A stretch of DNA of 64,000 bases. It comes from Halapricum hydrolyticum. Its GTDB lineage: Archaea; Halobacteriota; Halobacteria; Halobacteriales; Haloarculaceae. The DNA lies in NCBI GenBank assembly GCA_025517565.1, contig JAOPKD010000001.1, positions 310,001 to 374,000 of the forward strand, given 5' to 3'. This document shows positions 31,785 through 39,224 of the stretch, piece after piece (position 1 is the first letter of the stretch; each line of letters begins with the position of its first letter). The notes under the pieces were generated by a model. It had not been told where the DNA came from. It was given only the letters and a program-made list of their open reading frames with translations, and did not search any database. A program made the translations under genes and the position numbers.

Positions 31785-33334
31785 CAGCCACCACCTCCGG
31801 CTGCGGCTTCCTCACCTTCGGCACTACCACCGGCCTCCGGATCGATCGCGTCGCGGATCCCGTCACCGAGTGCGTTCAATCCCGTGACGAGGAGCACGAT
31901 CATCAGTCCCGGAAGCAGCGAGATGTGCCAGGACGGACCCGACACGTAGTCCTGGCCCATCGAGATCGCCCGTCCCCAGGCCGGTGTGGGCGGCGAGATT
32001 CCGAGGCCATTGCCGAGGAACGACAATGCTGCCAGCCCGATGATGATACCCCCTGTCGACATCGACGCGTACACGAGGAGATAGCCGACGATATACGGGA
32101 ACATGTGTTTTCGCATGATCGTGCGGGGCTGCTGTCCGTAGCTTTTGGCGGCCAGTATCCATTCCTCCTGGGCGACCTGTAACGCCGGACCACGGACCGC
32201 CCGCCACAGGAACGGCCAGGTGGTAAACGCGAAGATGATCGCCAACAGGAAACCGCCGTTGAGGACGTTCCCGATCCAGTGATTCGCGAAGACGGCGCTG
32301 ACGAGGATCAACAACAGTAGCCGGGGTATCGAGACGACGCCGTCGGCAGTCGTCAGGATCGTCAGGTCCACGCGGCCGCTGTAATACGCCGAAAACATCG
32401 AGAAGACGGCCGCAATCAGGGCCGCTCCGCCGATCGCCAGGGCTGAAACGATCATCGTAATCCTCGCGCCGCCCATCATGAAGGTGAACAGGTCACGGCC
32501 GTTCGTGAGCGTCCCGAACGGATGGAATCGACCGTAGTCGTCGTAGGACATCGGCCCCACGTTGAACTCGGCAGATCCCTTCGACTTGGAGTTGAAGTTA
32601 GCGTCGCCCGGGAACACCTGATCGACTTCCCCGGTATCCTCGTTGAAGTAGTTGATCCGTTCGCTGTAGGGGCTCTGGATGTTCTGCTCGACCGTCGTCG
32701 GACCGAGCGCCGAACCGAACACCGCCATCGTCAAGAACAGAATGAGCACGAAGATACCGAACTTGCCCCACTGGTGGTTGCTGAGGTTGTCGACGATGTC
32801 GTCGGTCGGCGTCCAGTCCGCCTCCCGGTAGTGATCACGGTAGACGAGCCAGCCTCTGAACACCCAGTAGGCCGTGAACAGCGCGTACGCGAAGATGAGC
32901 GTCGCTCGGAGTGCCCACGCGTAAGCCGGTTCGAGTCCCAGGAACGTCCCTTCCCACGGCCCGTTCGGTCCGGTCTGGTATCCCTGATTCGGGATCACTT
33001 CCCGGCTGAACAGCGTCGGAAGGCCGTCCACGAACCCGCCAGCGTCGCGAAGTACCCCGACGACCGCATACTGGGCGTCCCGGATTGTCTGTGACAGACC
33101 GGACGACACCAGGCCGATCGCAGCGTCCAACAGGCCCGTCACGCCGATCACGACAGCGTCGAGCATGCCGAAGGCGACACCAGCATACGTCGGGAACTCG
33201 ACGGCGATCAACACCAGCATCGGGACGGCCCATTTGAAGAACGGCCTCGGGTTGTTCGCGATGCGGGTATACAGCGATAGTTCGTCGCGTTGCGTGAGAT
33301 CCTCTCGGATCGATTTGGACGTTGTCTCAGACAT
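31784..33334 (-). CDS. Peptide-type ABC transporter permease (DppC-like, extended N-terminus)
   Basis: A 516-residue permease, about 200 residues longer than bacterial DppC. The standard BPD domain occupies about residues 290-495 and contains the coupling-helix motif EEWILAAKSYGQQPRTIMRK. The N-terminal part has extra hydrophobic segments (about 34-90 and 135-165), and the canonical first helix (GKFGIFVLILFLTMAVFGSAL) starts only near residue 190, followed by a large extracellular stretch rich in Asp, Asn and Ser. It overlaps the downstream ATPase gene by one base and the upstream permease gene by one base. Confidence 0.9.
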   Translation of the reverse strand: MSETTSKSIREDLTQRDELSLYTRIANNPRPFFKWAVPMLVLIAVEFPTYAGVAFGMLDAVVIGVTGLLDAAIGLVSSGLSQTIRDAQYAVVGVLRDAGGFVDGLPTLFSREVIPNQGYQTGPNGPWEGTFLGLEPAYAWALRATLIFAYALFTAYWVFRGWLVYRDHYREADWTPTDDIVDNLSNHQWGKFGIFVLILFLTMAVFGSALGPTTVEQNIQSPYSERINYFNEDTGEVDQVFPGDANFNSKSKGSAEFNVGPMSYDDYGRFHPFGTLTNGRDLFTFMMGGARITMIVSALAIGGAALIAAVFSMFSAYYSGRVDLTILTTADGVVSIPRLLLLILVSAVFANHWIGNVLNGGFLLAIIFAFTTWPFLWRAVRGPALQVAQEEWILAAKSYGQQPRTIMRKHMFPYIVGYLLVYASMSTGGIIIGLAALSFLGNGLGISPPTPAWGRAISMGQDYVSGPSWHISLLPGLMIVLLVTGLNALGDGIRDAIDPEAGGSAEGEEAAAGGGG

Positions 33335-34422
33335 TATTGGGTATCCTCCAGACTGATACGTGGGTCGATATACGTGTACAGCAGGTCCTGTACGATGTTC
33401 ACGGTGACCTGGATAATGACGAAGATGAACACGAGCGCCATCACCAGCGGGATATCAGGCCCGAGGATGGACCTGAAGAACAGGTTCCCGAGCCCGTTGA
33501 TCCCGAACACCTGTTCGACGAGGACGGATCCACCGATCAGCAGGTAGAACTCGCCCATGATAACTGGCAACAGCGGGATGATCGCGTTCCGTCCGACGTG
33601 TTTGTAGATGATTTTCCGGCCGGAGACCCCCTTCGATTTGGCGGTATCGACGTATTTGGAGTTGATACTTTCGAGGACGGCCGTTCGGCCGATCCGGACC
33701 TCGTTACCCATCGACGACGAGCCGAGGACCAGCGCCGCCGGAAGGATCCACTTGAACGCGATAGCCATCGGTATGAGGTTCGGAACCGGAATCGCAAGCG
33801 CTTCGAGGAGCGGGATTCCCTCGAAGACATGATATAACGTAAACAGGTTGTTGAGGACGTCTGGTGTGCCGGTGACGGTCGTCGTCACGATGAAGTCTTT
33901 GTACCAGTCGAGGGCGCCACCAGCAGTGATCAGACCGGCGAGGATCACGGCGAGCCAGAAGTTCGGCATGGCACGCCAGATGATGCCGAAGCCGGACGCG
34001 AAGTAATCGCGGTACGTGTTCGCCCGCAGGCCAGCATACAGGCCCAGCGGAATGCCGACGAACAGCGCGATCAAGACCGACCAGAACCCGAGCCAGATGG
34101 TCGCGGGCATGCGGCCGACGATGAGATCGATGACGGGCGTCTGGCGCTGGACCGTCCAGGACTGGCCGAACTCGAGCGTGAACAGGTCCCACATTACTCG
34201 CAGGTACTGATCCCACAGCGGCACCGGTTCACCGTTCGGATAAATGATGTTTAGCTGGATCCGGAGCTGCCTGATGTCTTCAGGCGTTGCCTGCCGGCCG
34301 AGGATAGTCCCGACCGGGTCGATCGGACCCAGATAGAGGATAAGAAACGACAGTGTCAGCCCAAAGAGCATGACGGGGACGGCCAGCAGGAGACGCTTGA
34401 TGAGGTAGAGTCCCCGGTTCAT
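33334..34422 (-). CDS. Peptide-type ABC transporter permease (DppB-like)
   Basis: A 362-residue permease with six membrane helices. The N-terminal MNRGLYLIKRLLLAVPVM is typical of DppB/OppB. A long extracellular loop (about 35-95) follows helix one. The coupling helix reads SKYVDTAKSKGVSGRKIIYK. It pairs with the DppC-like protein, whose gene it overlaps by one base. It is separated from the binding-protein gene by 231 bases. Confidence 0.93.
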   Translation of the reverse strand: MNRGLYLIKRLLLAVPVMLFGLTLSFLILYLGPIDPVGTILGRQATPEDIRQLRIQLNIIYPNGEPVPLWDQYLRVMWDLFTLEFGQSWTVQRQTPVIDLIVGRMPATIWLGFWSVLIALFVGIPLGLYAGLRANTYRDYFASGFGIIWRAMPNFWLAVILAGLITAGGALDWYKDFIVTTTVTGTPDVLNNLFTLYHVFEGIPLLEALAIPVPNLIPMAIAFKWILPAALVLGSSSMGNEVRIGRTAVLESINSKYVDTAKSKGVSGRKIIYKHVGRNAIIPLLPVIMGEFYLLIGGSVLVEQVFGINGLGNLFFRSILGPDIPLVMALVFIFVIIQVTVNIVQDLLYTYIDPRISLEDTQ

Positions 34423-34653
34423 CGGCCGACCACCACTGTTGATGCAGACCGATTCATCCGTCGAAGGTCGGTGCCACCTCCGCCGACGCCACAGCCCGGA
34501 ATCGCCTCGTCACACGCTCGAACCGCGTTGTGCGAACGAGATAACGCTGGGGGCAGACGAAGGGATGCTCTCTGAGCTAGACACATGGTACGCAAGCTTA
34601 CCTGAGAAATGCAAGTGCGGAGGTTTAACTATATTGATCCGGCGGGCGCGTCG

Positions 34654-36507
34654 TTACTCCTGCCAGTGGGCCTGGTACCCCTCAGGACCGTCGGGGAAAA
34701 CCTGTGGCGGCGTGAGGTGGAACGCCGATTCACCACGGCCCTTGAAGACGTTGCTGACGAACTGGTCGCGAGTGATGACGTAAGCCATCGCCTGCCGGAC
34801 AGGCTTGGGAACCTCCTGCATGTTGAACGCGATGTAGAACGTGTCGATCGTCGGCGTCCGCGCCATGTTGACGGTCTTGCCGTCGCCGATCGGACCGTAC
34901 TCACCCAGCTGTGTGACACCGTCTTCGTCCTGGAAGTTGACCAGACTCTCGTCGTACTGGGAGGTCGGGATCGCCGACACGTCCGCGTTTTCGTTGAGGA
35001 ACCGGTTGTAGATGGCGTTGGGGTCGGACTGGATTCCCGTCCGGATCTCGCCGACCGCCGGTTCGCCGTCGTGGTAGTCCTCGAACGCACTCGCCCGGAA
35101 CTCGCCACCGATTCCGGGTTCCCAGCTCTCGAAGACGAAGGGCCCACAGCCGACGGGGTTCGTCGAGAACTCCTGCCAGTCCATGTCGCCGTCGTAGCCC
35201 TCGATGTCGCCAACGATGCCTTCGGGGACGACCGAGAACGCCGAGTACGCCAGCACCTCGAGCGTGTAGCCGAACGCTTCCCGGAGCGTGACCGTGAAGG
35301 TGTAATCGCCGGTCGCCTCGACAGCGGTCGAGCCGGGGACGACGCCGCCATCGTCGTTTTCCTCGCGATCGATGTTGAGGACGCTGAGCGGGAAGTACGT
35401 GTTCGTGGAGTTGGTCGACTCGACGAGCCGCCGGATCGAGTAGACGACGTCGTCGGCGGTAACCTCGCCGTAATCGCCGTGGAACTGGATACCCTCCTTG
35501 AGCGTGAACTCGTACTCGGTGAGGTCGTCGCTGACCGAGTAGTCTTCGACGATGAGGGGTTCGACTTCGACGGACCCGTTGACGTAGTTCAGCGGGGCGT
35601 CGAACATGTCCATGACCTTGTCGCCACTGGCGGTGTTACCGGAGGCGATCGGGTCGAGAGAATTGAACGTCGGCGAGGTCAGGCCGAGCGTGTCGCTGCC
35701 CTCCAGGCTGTTCACGGAGGTGCTGGTTTTCGCCCGGGAGCCGCCCATCCCGCCGGGTGGGTTGTAGTCGACGCGGTCGTACCAGTAGGAGTCGGCGACG
35801 TTGTGGTAAATCGGGAGCAACGCAGCCGAGTCCCAGAGCAGTTCTTCCATCCGCCGGGTCGCTTCCGCACGGGTCTGTACGGCGTCGTCGGAATTACCCG
35901 GGTTGTTCTGAATCCTGTCGAACTGCTCGGTCATGCCGTCCCGGACCTCGGTGTCGGTGTAGGCGTCCTCGGTCCAGAACAGACGGGCGCCGTTGGGGGT
36001 AGCACCCTCGGCGCCGTAGATCGTGTTCTCCGGATCGACCAGCTGCAGGAAGTTCCGCGGGGCTGGATAGTCAGCGATCCACCCGAGCGTGTACGCCTGC
36101 ATGTCCCCGTTCTCGGTCCGATCGAGCAGTTGCCCGAAGTCGGCCGAGGACCGATTCATGTCGATATAGGCCTGTTCCAGCCGTGCCTCAATCGTCGTCG
36201 CCATTTCCTCCCAGGCCGGGGAATTATACTGGAGCCAGTCCAGCTGGAAGCGGTTGTCCTCGCCGTAGCCGGCATCTTCCATTACGGACCGGGCTTCATT
36301 GATGAGATTTTCGTTAGCACCGTACGGATACGACACGCTGGATCCGGGAGTACCAGTGGGCGTTCCGTTGCCGTTACCGTTGCCGTTTCCGTTGCCGTTT
36401 CCGTTGCCGTCGTCGTCACCGCTACAGCCAGCGAGGCCGACGGTAAGGGCCGACGCACCGGTGGCCTGCAGGAACCGACGTCGCTTCATTTGGTTGTCTT
36501 CAGACAT
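34654..36507 (-). CDS. Substrate-binding lipoprotein of SBP family 5, apparently circularly permuted
   Basis: A 617-residue Tat lipoprotein. The twin-arginine segment MKRRRFLQATG and the lipobox LAGC (Cys28) are followed by a Gly-Asn repeat linker (residues 34-48). Next come residues 60-262, which match the C-terminal part of family 5 (YPYGANENLINEARSVMEDA, then GWIADYPAPRNFLQL, then LPIYHNVADSYWYDRVDY). A short linker (about 263-270) leads to residues 271-617, which match the N-terminal and middle parts (LGLTSPTFNSLDPI, FTLKEGIQFHGDYG, NPVGCGPFVFESWEPG, VPKPVRQAMAYVITR). The chain stops at HWQE, where normal members continue into YPYG. Start at ATG 36507 after a TTTAAA box. It supplies peptide or similar ligand to the downstream importer. 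Confidence 0.88.
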   Translation of the reverse strand: MSEDNQMKRRRFLQATGASALTVGLAGCSGDDDGNGNGNGNGNGNGNGTPTGTPGSSVSYPYGANENLINEARSVMEDAGYGEDNRFQLDWLQYNSPAWEEMATTIEARLEQAYIDMNRSSADFGQLLDRTENGDMQAYTLGWIADYPAPRNFLQLVDPENTIYGAEGATPNGARLFWTEDAYTDTEVRDGMTEQFDRIQNNPGNSDDAVQTRAEATRRMEELLWDSAALLPIYHNVADSYWYDRVDYNPPGGMGGSRAKTSTSVNSLEGSDTLGLTSPTFNSLDPIASGNTASGDKVMDMFDAPLNYVNGSVEVEPLIVEDYSVSDDLTEYEFTLKEGIQFHGDYGEVTADDVVYSIRRLVESTNSTNTYFPLSVLNIDREENDDGGVVPGSTAVEATGDYTFTVTLREAFGYTLEVLAYSAFSVVPEGIVGDIEGYDGDMDWQEFSTNPVGCGPFVFESWEPGIGGEFRASAFEDYHDGEPAVGEIRTGIQSDPNAIYNRFLNENADVSAIPTSQYDESLVNFQDEDGVTQLGEYGPIGDGKTVNMARTPTIDTFYIAFNMQEVPKPVRQAMAYVITRDQFVSNVFKGRGESAFHLTPPQVFPDGPEGYQAHWQE

Positions 36508-36534
36508 CCTGTGCAATTCATTGGCAGGGTGAGA

Positions 36535-36540
36535 TTTAAA
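36535..36540 (-). promoter_or_regulatory. TATA box for the ABC operon
   Basis: TTTAAA lies 28-33 bases ahead of the binding-protein ATG at 36507. It supports that ATG over an in-frame TTG at 36516. Confidence 0.5.
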
Positions 36541-36802
36541 AGTACCGCCTGTGGAGATGAGCCGCGGGTGGTGCGAAAACGTCCCAATTATTGAGTGAGT
36601 ACCCCTATTGACTGAACATATCTCCAGACATGTTGTACGTCAACAGGTATGAGAGGATCGAACTCGGCGCGGTAATCTTAAATATTAATCATTATGGGCT
36701 AGAGCGGTAACACAGTATTCTGACCAGACACCTCAGCAGTCATCCGTTTCGTGCGCAACGCTTCTGGTAAGTCTTAAGGTAGGAGCAACCGACTGGAGCC
36801 AC

Positions 36803-37630
36803 ATGGATATTTCCTGGCAGCCATATGACGGCGACCCCGACGGCACCGTCGTCGGGGACGTTCGGGTTTCCGACCCGATAGTGGCCGACTACCTCGACAT
36901 CGAACGCGAACTGCTGGCGTATCTCCCGCCGAGCTACGAAGACGGCGACGAGCACTATCCGGTCGTGTACATGCACGACGGGCAGAACCTCTTCGACGAG
37001 GCGACCAGCTACGACGGCGAGTGGCAGGTCGACGAGACGATGGAACGACTGGCCGAGGAGGAGCTCGAAGCGATCGTCGTCGGAATTCCGAACGCGGGCG
37101 AAAAGCGGCCGATAGAGTACGCACCGTTCTACGACCCGGCTGCGGCCCCGGACGACGTGGATATCCCGGACGACGCCGAACCGATGGGCGACGCGTACGC
37201 CGACTGGCTCCTGAAGACCGTCCGACCGGCCGTCGAATCGACGTTTCGCGTCTCGGACGTGCGCGGCGTGTTCGGTTCGTCGATGGGTGGGCTGATCAGC
37301 CTCTATTCGTTCTTCCGGGACCCGGAGGCGTTCGCGTTCGTCGGCGCGATGAGCCCCGCCGTCGGCGGTCCCTGGCACGAGATGATCGAGTGTATCGAGG
37401 ACGCCGAATACGTCGACGGTCGCGTCTACGTTGACGTCGGCGGCGACGAGTTCTCGGATGATCCCGACCTGTCAGACGCGTTCGAAAGCGGAGCCGAGCG
37501 GCTGGTCGAAACGCTGGAATCAGTAGGATACGACGAACAGCTTCGGTACGTCTACGACGACGACGCGATCCACCACGAGTCCGAGTGGGCTCGGCGGTTC
37601 CCCGACGCGATCCGGTTTCTGCTCCCGTGA
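36803..37630 (+). CDS. Alpha/beta hydrolase, esterase-D/enterochelin-esterase-like
   Basis: A 275-residue hydrolase. It reads LLAYLPPSYEDGDEHYPVVY and MHDGQNLFDEATSY, characteristic of the putative esterase (Esterase_D) group. The nucleophile elbow is GVFGSSMGGLIS, and the final His appears in DDAIHHESEWARRFPDA. No signal peptide is seen, so it is cytoplasmic. Substrates in this family include thioesters, siderophore esters and sugar esters. Transcribed divergently from the ABC operon across a 295-base gap that holds both promoters and no gene. Confidence 0.86.
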   Translation: MDISWQPYDGDPDGTVVGDVRVSDPIVADYLDIERELLAYLPPSYEDGDEHYPVVYMHDGQNLFDEATSYDGEWQVDETMERLAEEELEAIVVGIPNAGEKRPIEYAPFYDPAAAPDDVDIPDDAEPMGDAYADWLLKTVRPAVESTFRVSDVRGVFGSSMGGLISLYSFFRDPEAFAFVGAMSPAVGGPWHEMIECIEDAEYVDGRVYVDVGGDEFSDDPDLSDAFESGAERLVETLESVGYDEQLRYVYDDDAIHHESEWARRFPDAIRFLLP

Positions 37631-37760
37631 TCGTACAACAACAGTCGGTCGAGACGGGAGTCACGCTGCTTGTTTTGCGTTCGGACGGCGGCTAGGCTCG
37701 TCGAGGTGCAGAGTCCGCTCGAGACAGGCTAGCCGACAGAGCCACTGACAGCGGTCACCC

Positions 37761-37859
37761 TCACGCGCAAGACTTGCAGAGAGCGTGTCGTCGGTATACG
37801 GTGGGGCTATCGAGCTCCTGCTCACACTCCTGACATCGGTGGTACGCTTTCACTTGCAT
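37761..37859 (-). CDS. Possible 32-residue zinc-binding microprotein
   Basis: A short frame starting ATG at 37859 encodes 32 residues with two CxxC pairs (Cys9/Cys12 in HRCQECEQ and Cys28/Cys31 in LCKSCA), spaced as a single zinc ribbon or knuckle. GGAG lies seven bases before the ATG as a ribosome binding site. A perfect palindrome, GTAAAC-A-GTTTAC (37884-37896), sits 25-37 bases upstream. Haloarchaea are known to encode many such small CxxC zinc proteins. It was recognised by eye and is too short for statistics, so it remains tentative. Confidence 0.45.
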   Translation of the reverse strand: MQVKAYHRCQECEQELDSPTVYRRHALCKSCA

Positions 37860-37883
37860 ACGCTGTCTCCAGTGGAGTGAGAC

Positions 37884-37896
37884 GTAAACAGTTTAC
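37884..37896. promoter_or_regulatory. Palindrome upstream of the zinc microprotein frame
   Basis: GTAAAC-A-GTTTAC is a perfect six-base inverted repeat with a one-base spacer, at the position expected for a basal promoter or operator of the minus-strand frame. Confidence 0.35.
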
Positions 37897-37990
37897 AGAA
37901 CGGGCGGGTTCTGCCTCTTTTTAGGCTCGCCAAAAACAGGGCGGGAGAGGAACGCTTTTGCTGGAGCCGAACAAATGAGGAGGGTGGACT

Positions 37991-38212
37991 ATGAATTCCG
38001 AAGACCTCCAGGAGATGCTCGAACGGAACGGTGAACTGATGGTCGCAGTGAGCGAATTCGACCAGCCACTCGAGCTGCACCTCCACGACGCCGAGATCGG
38101 CGACGAGACAGTACGGCTCCAGCTGACCGACGGCGTCCTCGAGTTCGACGTCGACGAGGTCACCGGCGCCTGGCAGCACACCCACTCGCTTGCGGATCTC
38201 GGGCTCGAGTAA
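37991..38212 (+). CDS. Small conserved acidic protein, function unknown
   Basis: A 73-residue protein, mostly strands, with sequence ELMVAVSEFDQPLELHLHDA followed by VRLQLTDGVLEFDVDEV. It is highly acidic, has no cysteines or membrane segment, and uses codons typical of the genome. It converges on trmO with a 32-base gap. I recognise no domain. Confidence 0.65.
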   Translation: MNSEDLQEMLERNGELMVAVSEFDQPLELHLHDAEIGDETVRLQLTDGVLEFDVDEVTGAWQHTHSLADLGLE

Positions 38213-38244
38213 CGCCAGCCCGGCTGTTTTCGGCACGTTGCTCC

Positions 38245-38757
38245 CTAGACGAATCGGTCGTCGGCGTATTCTCGCCCGTCTTCGTCGGCCGCAGCGGCGA
38301 TCCAGCCGCTCTCGGTCCGTTCGGGCACGTCGAACTCGGGGACGAACGGTTTGACGTCCAGCAGCGGCGTCCCGTCGAGGACGTCGATTCCGGTGACGGT
38401 GAGCGTCGCGTCCTCGACGGCGTCGATGGCGACGACCGAGAGCCCGATCGAGTTCGGTCGTCGCGGTGCTCGCGTGGCGAACAGTCCGCGTTCGGTGGCA
38501 TCGAGAAACGGCGTGACGGTCAGGTCACTGTCGGGTTCGCTGGCGTGAAAGTGATACAGCAGGATGCAGTGAGAAAAGCCCTCGAGATCCTGCAGTGCCG
38601 GGGCGTACTCCGGGTCGAGCTCGACGACACCGGTCGTGTCTGCAGCCACCGGGGGCTGGATCGGCATCCCCTCGGCGCGGTCGAACGGCGTCGAGATTTC
38701 GCCGATAGGCTCGTAGCTGATCGATCGTCCATACGGTGAATACCGGTGGTCCGGCAA
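38245..38757 (-). CDS. trmO: tRNA m6t6A37 methyltransferase TrmO (TsaA/UPF0066)
   Basis: The TrmO fold methylates t6A37 in tRNA. Visible motifs are YEPIGEISTPFDRAEGMPIQ, GVVELDPEYAPALQDLEGFS, YHFH, LFATRAPRRPNSIGLSVV, and LDGTPLLDVKPFVPEFD. No ATG or GTG lies in frame close ahead of YEPIG. The nearest in-frame initiator is TTG at 38757 (170 residues). An ATG at 38732 would give the normal short leader but is one base out of frame. Starting at the internal ATG 38673 would lose the conserved PIG motif. The start is therefore uncertain. Confidence 0.85.
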   Translation of the reverse strand: MPDHRYSPYGRSISYEPIGEISTPFDRAEGMPIQPPVAADTTGVVELDPEYAPALQDLEGFSHCILLYHFHASEPDSDLTVTPFLDATERGLFATRAPRRPNSIGLSVVAIDAVEDATLTVTGIDVLDGTPLLDVKPFVPEFDVPERTESGWIAAAADEDGREYADDRFV

Positions 38758-39146
38758 TGACAGTGGTGGTCGTCGGGCCTGGCGGTGCCCAGCCGCCACG
38801 ACACATCTGTATTGCAATATCGCCGAAAATCCATTCCAGGGTTCGATCCTGGTGGGGCCGGTACATGGCACGACATTACGAGAATTGGAGCAGAATGAAT
38901 AGAGACAGAAGGCTTTAGTAGTGTGGAGTGAATACAATATATTGCAACGGGGATCCGTCCCCGGCCGGGGTCGGCGTCGGGCCCCGCCCACGATCGATCG
39001 ACGCGATGCCATCCACTCTACAGCGGTCGCCGGACATGCCACCCGCGACCGCCATCCCAGCCGAACCGGAACCTCTGGCCTCCCCGGCGTTCCAGTTCGG
39101 TGCTTTTCACGTACCGTCGAGCCGCAGCCGTCGCCACCGCGCCGCG

Positions 39147-39192
39147 ACGTGAGCCACCCGTGGCAGTTCACGTGAGCCACCCGTGGCAGTTC
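39147..39192 (+). promoter_or_regulatory. Two tandem 23-bp operator-like repeats upstream of GH2 gene
   Basis: The units 39147-39169 and 39170-39192 are identical (ACGTGAGCCACCCGTGGC then AGTTC). Each contains the inverted repeat GCCAC-CC-GTGGC. The second unit ends one base before the TATA box (TTTTATA, 39194-39200). Adjacent identical palindromes at a promoter suggest a cooperative regulator site. Confidence 0.55.
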
Positions 39193-39193
39193 G

Positions 39194-39200
39194 TTTTATA
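39194..39200 (+). promoter_or_regulatory. TATA box for GH2-like gene
   Basis: TTTTATA is centred about 28 bases before the ATG at 39225. It supports that start over an in-frame GTG at 39183, which falls within the repeat. Confidence 0.6.
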
Positions 39201-39224
39201 CGCCCGGCGGTCACTGTCGAGCAT

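Larger units (their letters stand above)
37631..37990. other. Intergenic region holding a possible microprotein gene
   Basis: 360 bases between the esterase and a small plus-strand gene. The only coding candidate is the minus-strand 32-codon frame at 37761-37859, described separately with its upstream palindrome. A small T-run (CTCTTTTTAGG, about 37915-37923) lies further right. The remainder shows nothing recognisable. Confidence 0.5.
38758..39224. other. Intergenic region with a T-arm-like hairpin and tandem operators
   Basis: 467 bases between trmO and the GH2-like gene. It contains a tRNA T-arm-like hairpin (38836-38852), an AT-rich stretch around TACAATATATTGCAAC at about 38936, and at the right end two identical 23-bp repeats ahead of the GH2 promoter. 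No reading frame with good codon use is present. Confidence 0.5.

Noticed and set aside
36362..36410. Hexanucleotide repeat as an independent repeat feature
   Set aside because: It encodes the Gly-Asn linker of the binding lipoprotein, a common low-complexity spacer after haloarchaeal lipoboxes.
34609..36594. 661-codon plus-strand open frame antisense to the binding protein
   Set aside because: Shadow frame with Arg/Val-rich composition; the minus-strand product has a Tat lipoprotein signal and family motifs.
38790..38860. Full tRNA gene around the T-arm-like hairpin
   Set aside because: The acceptor strands do not pair, and no anticodon arm with a proper loop can be placed. A GGCGG/CCGCC hairpin nearby has a loop without U33.
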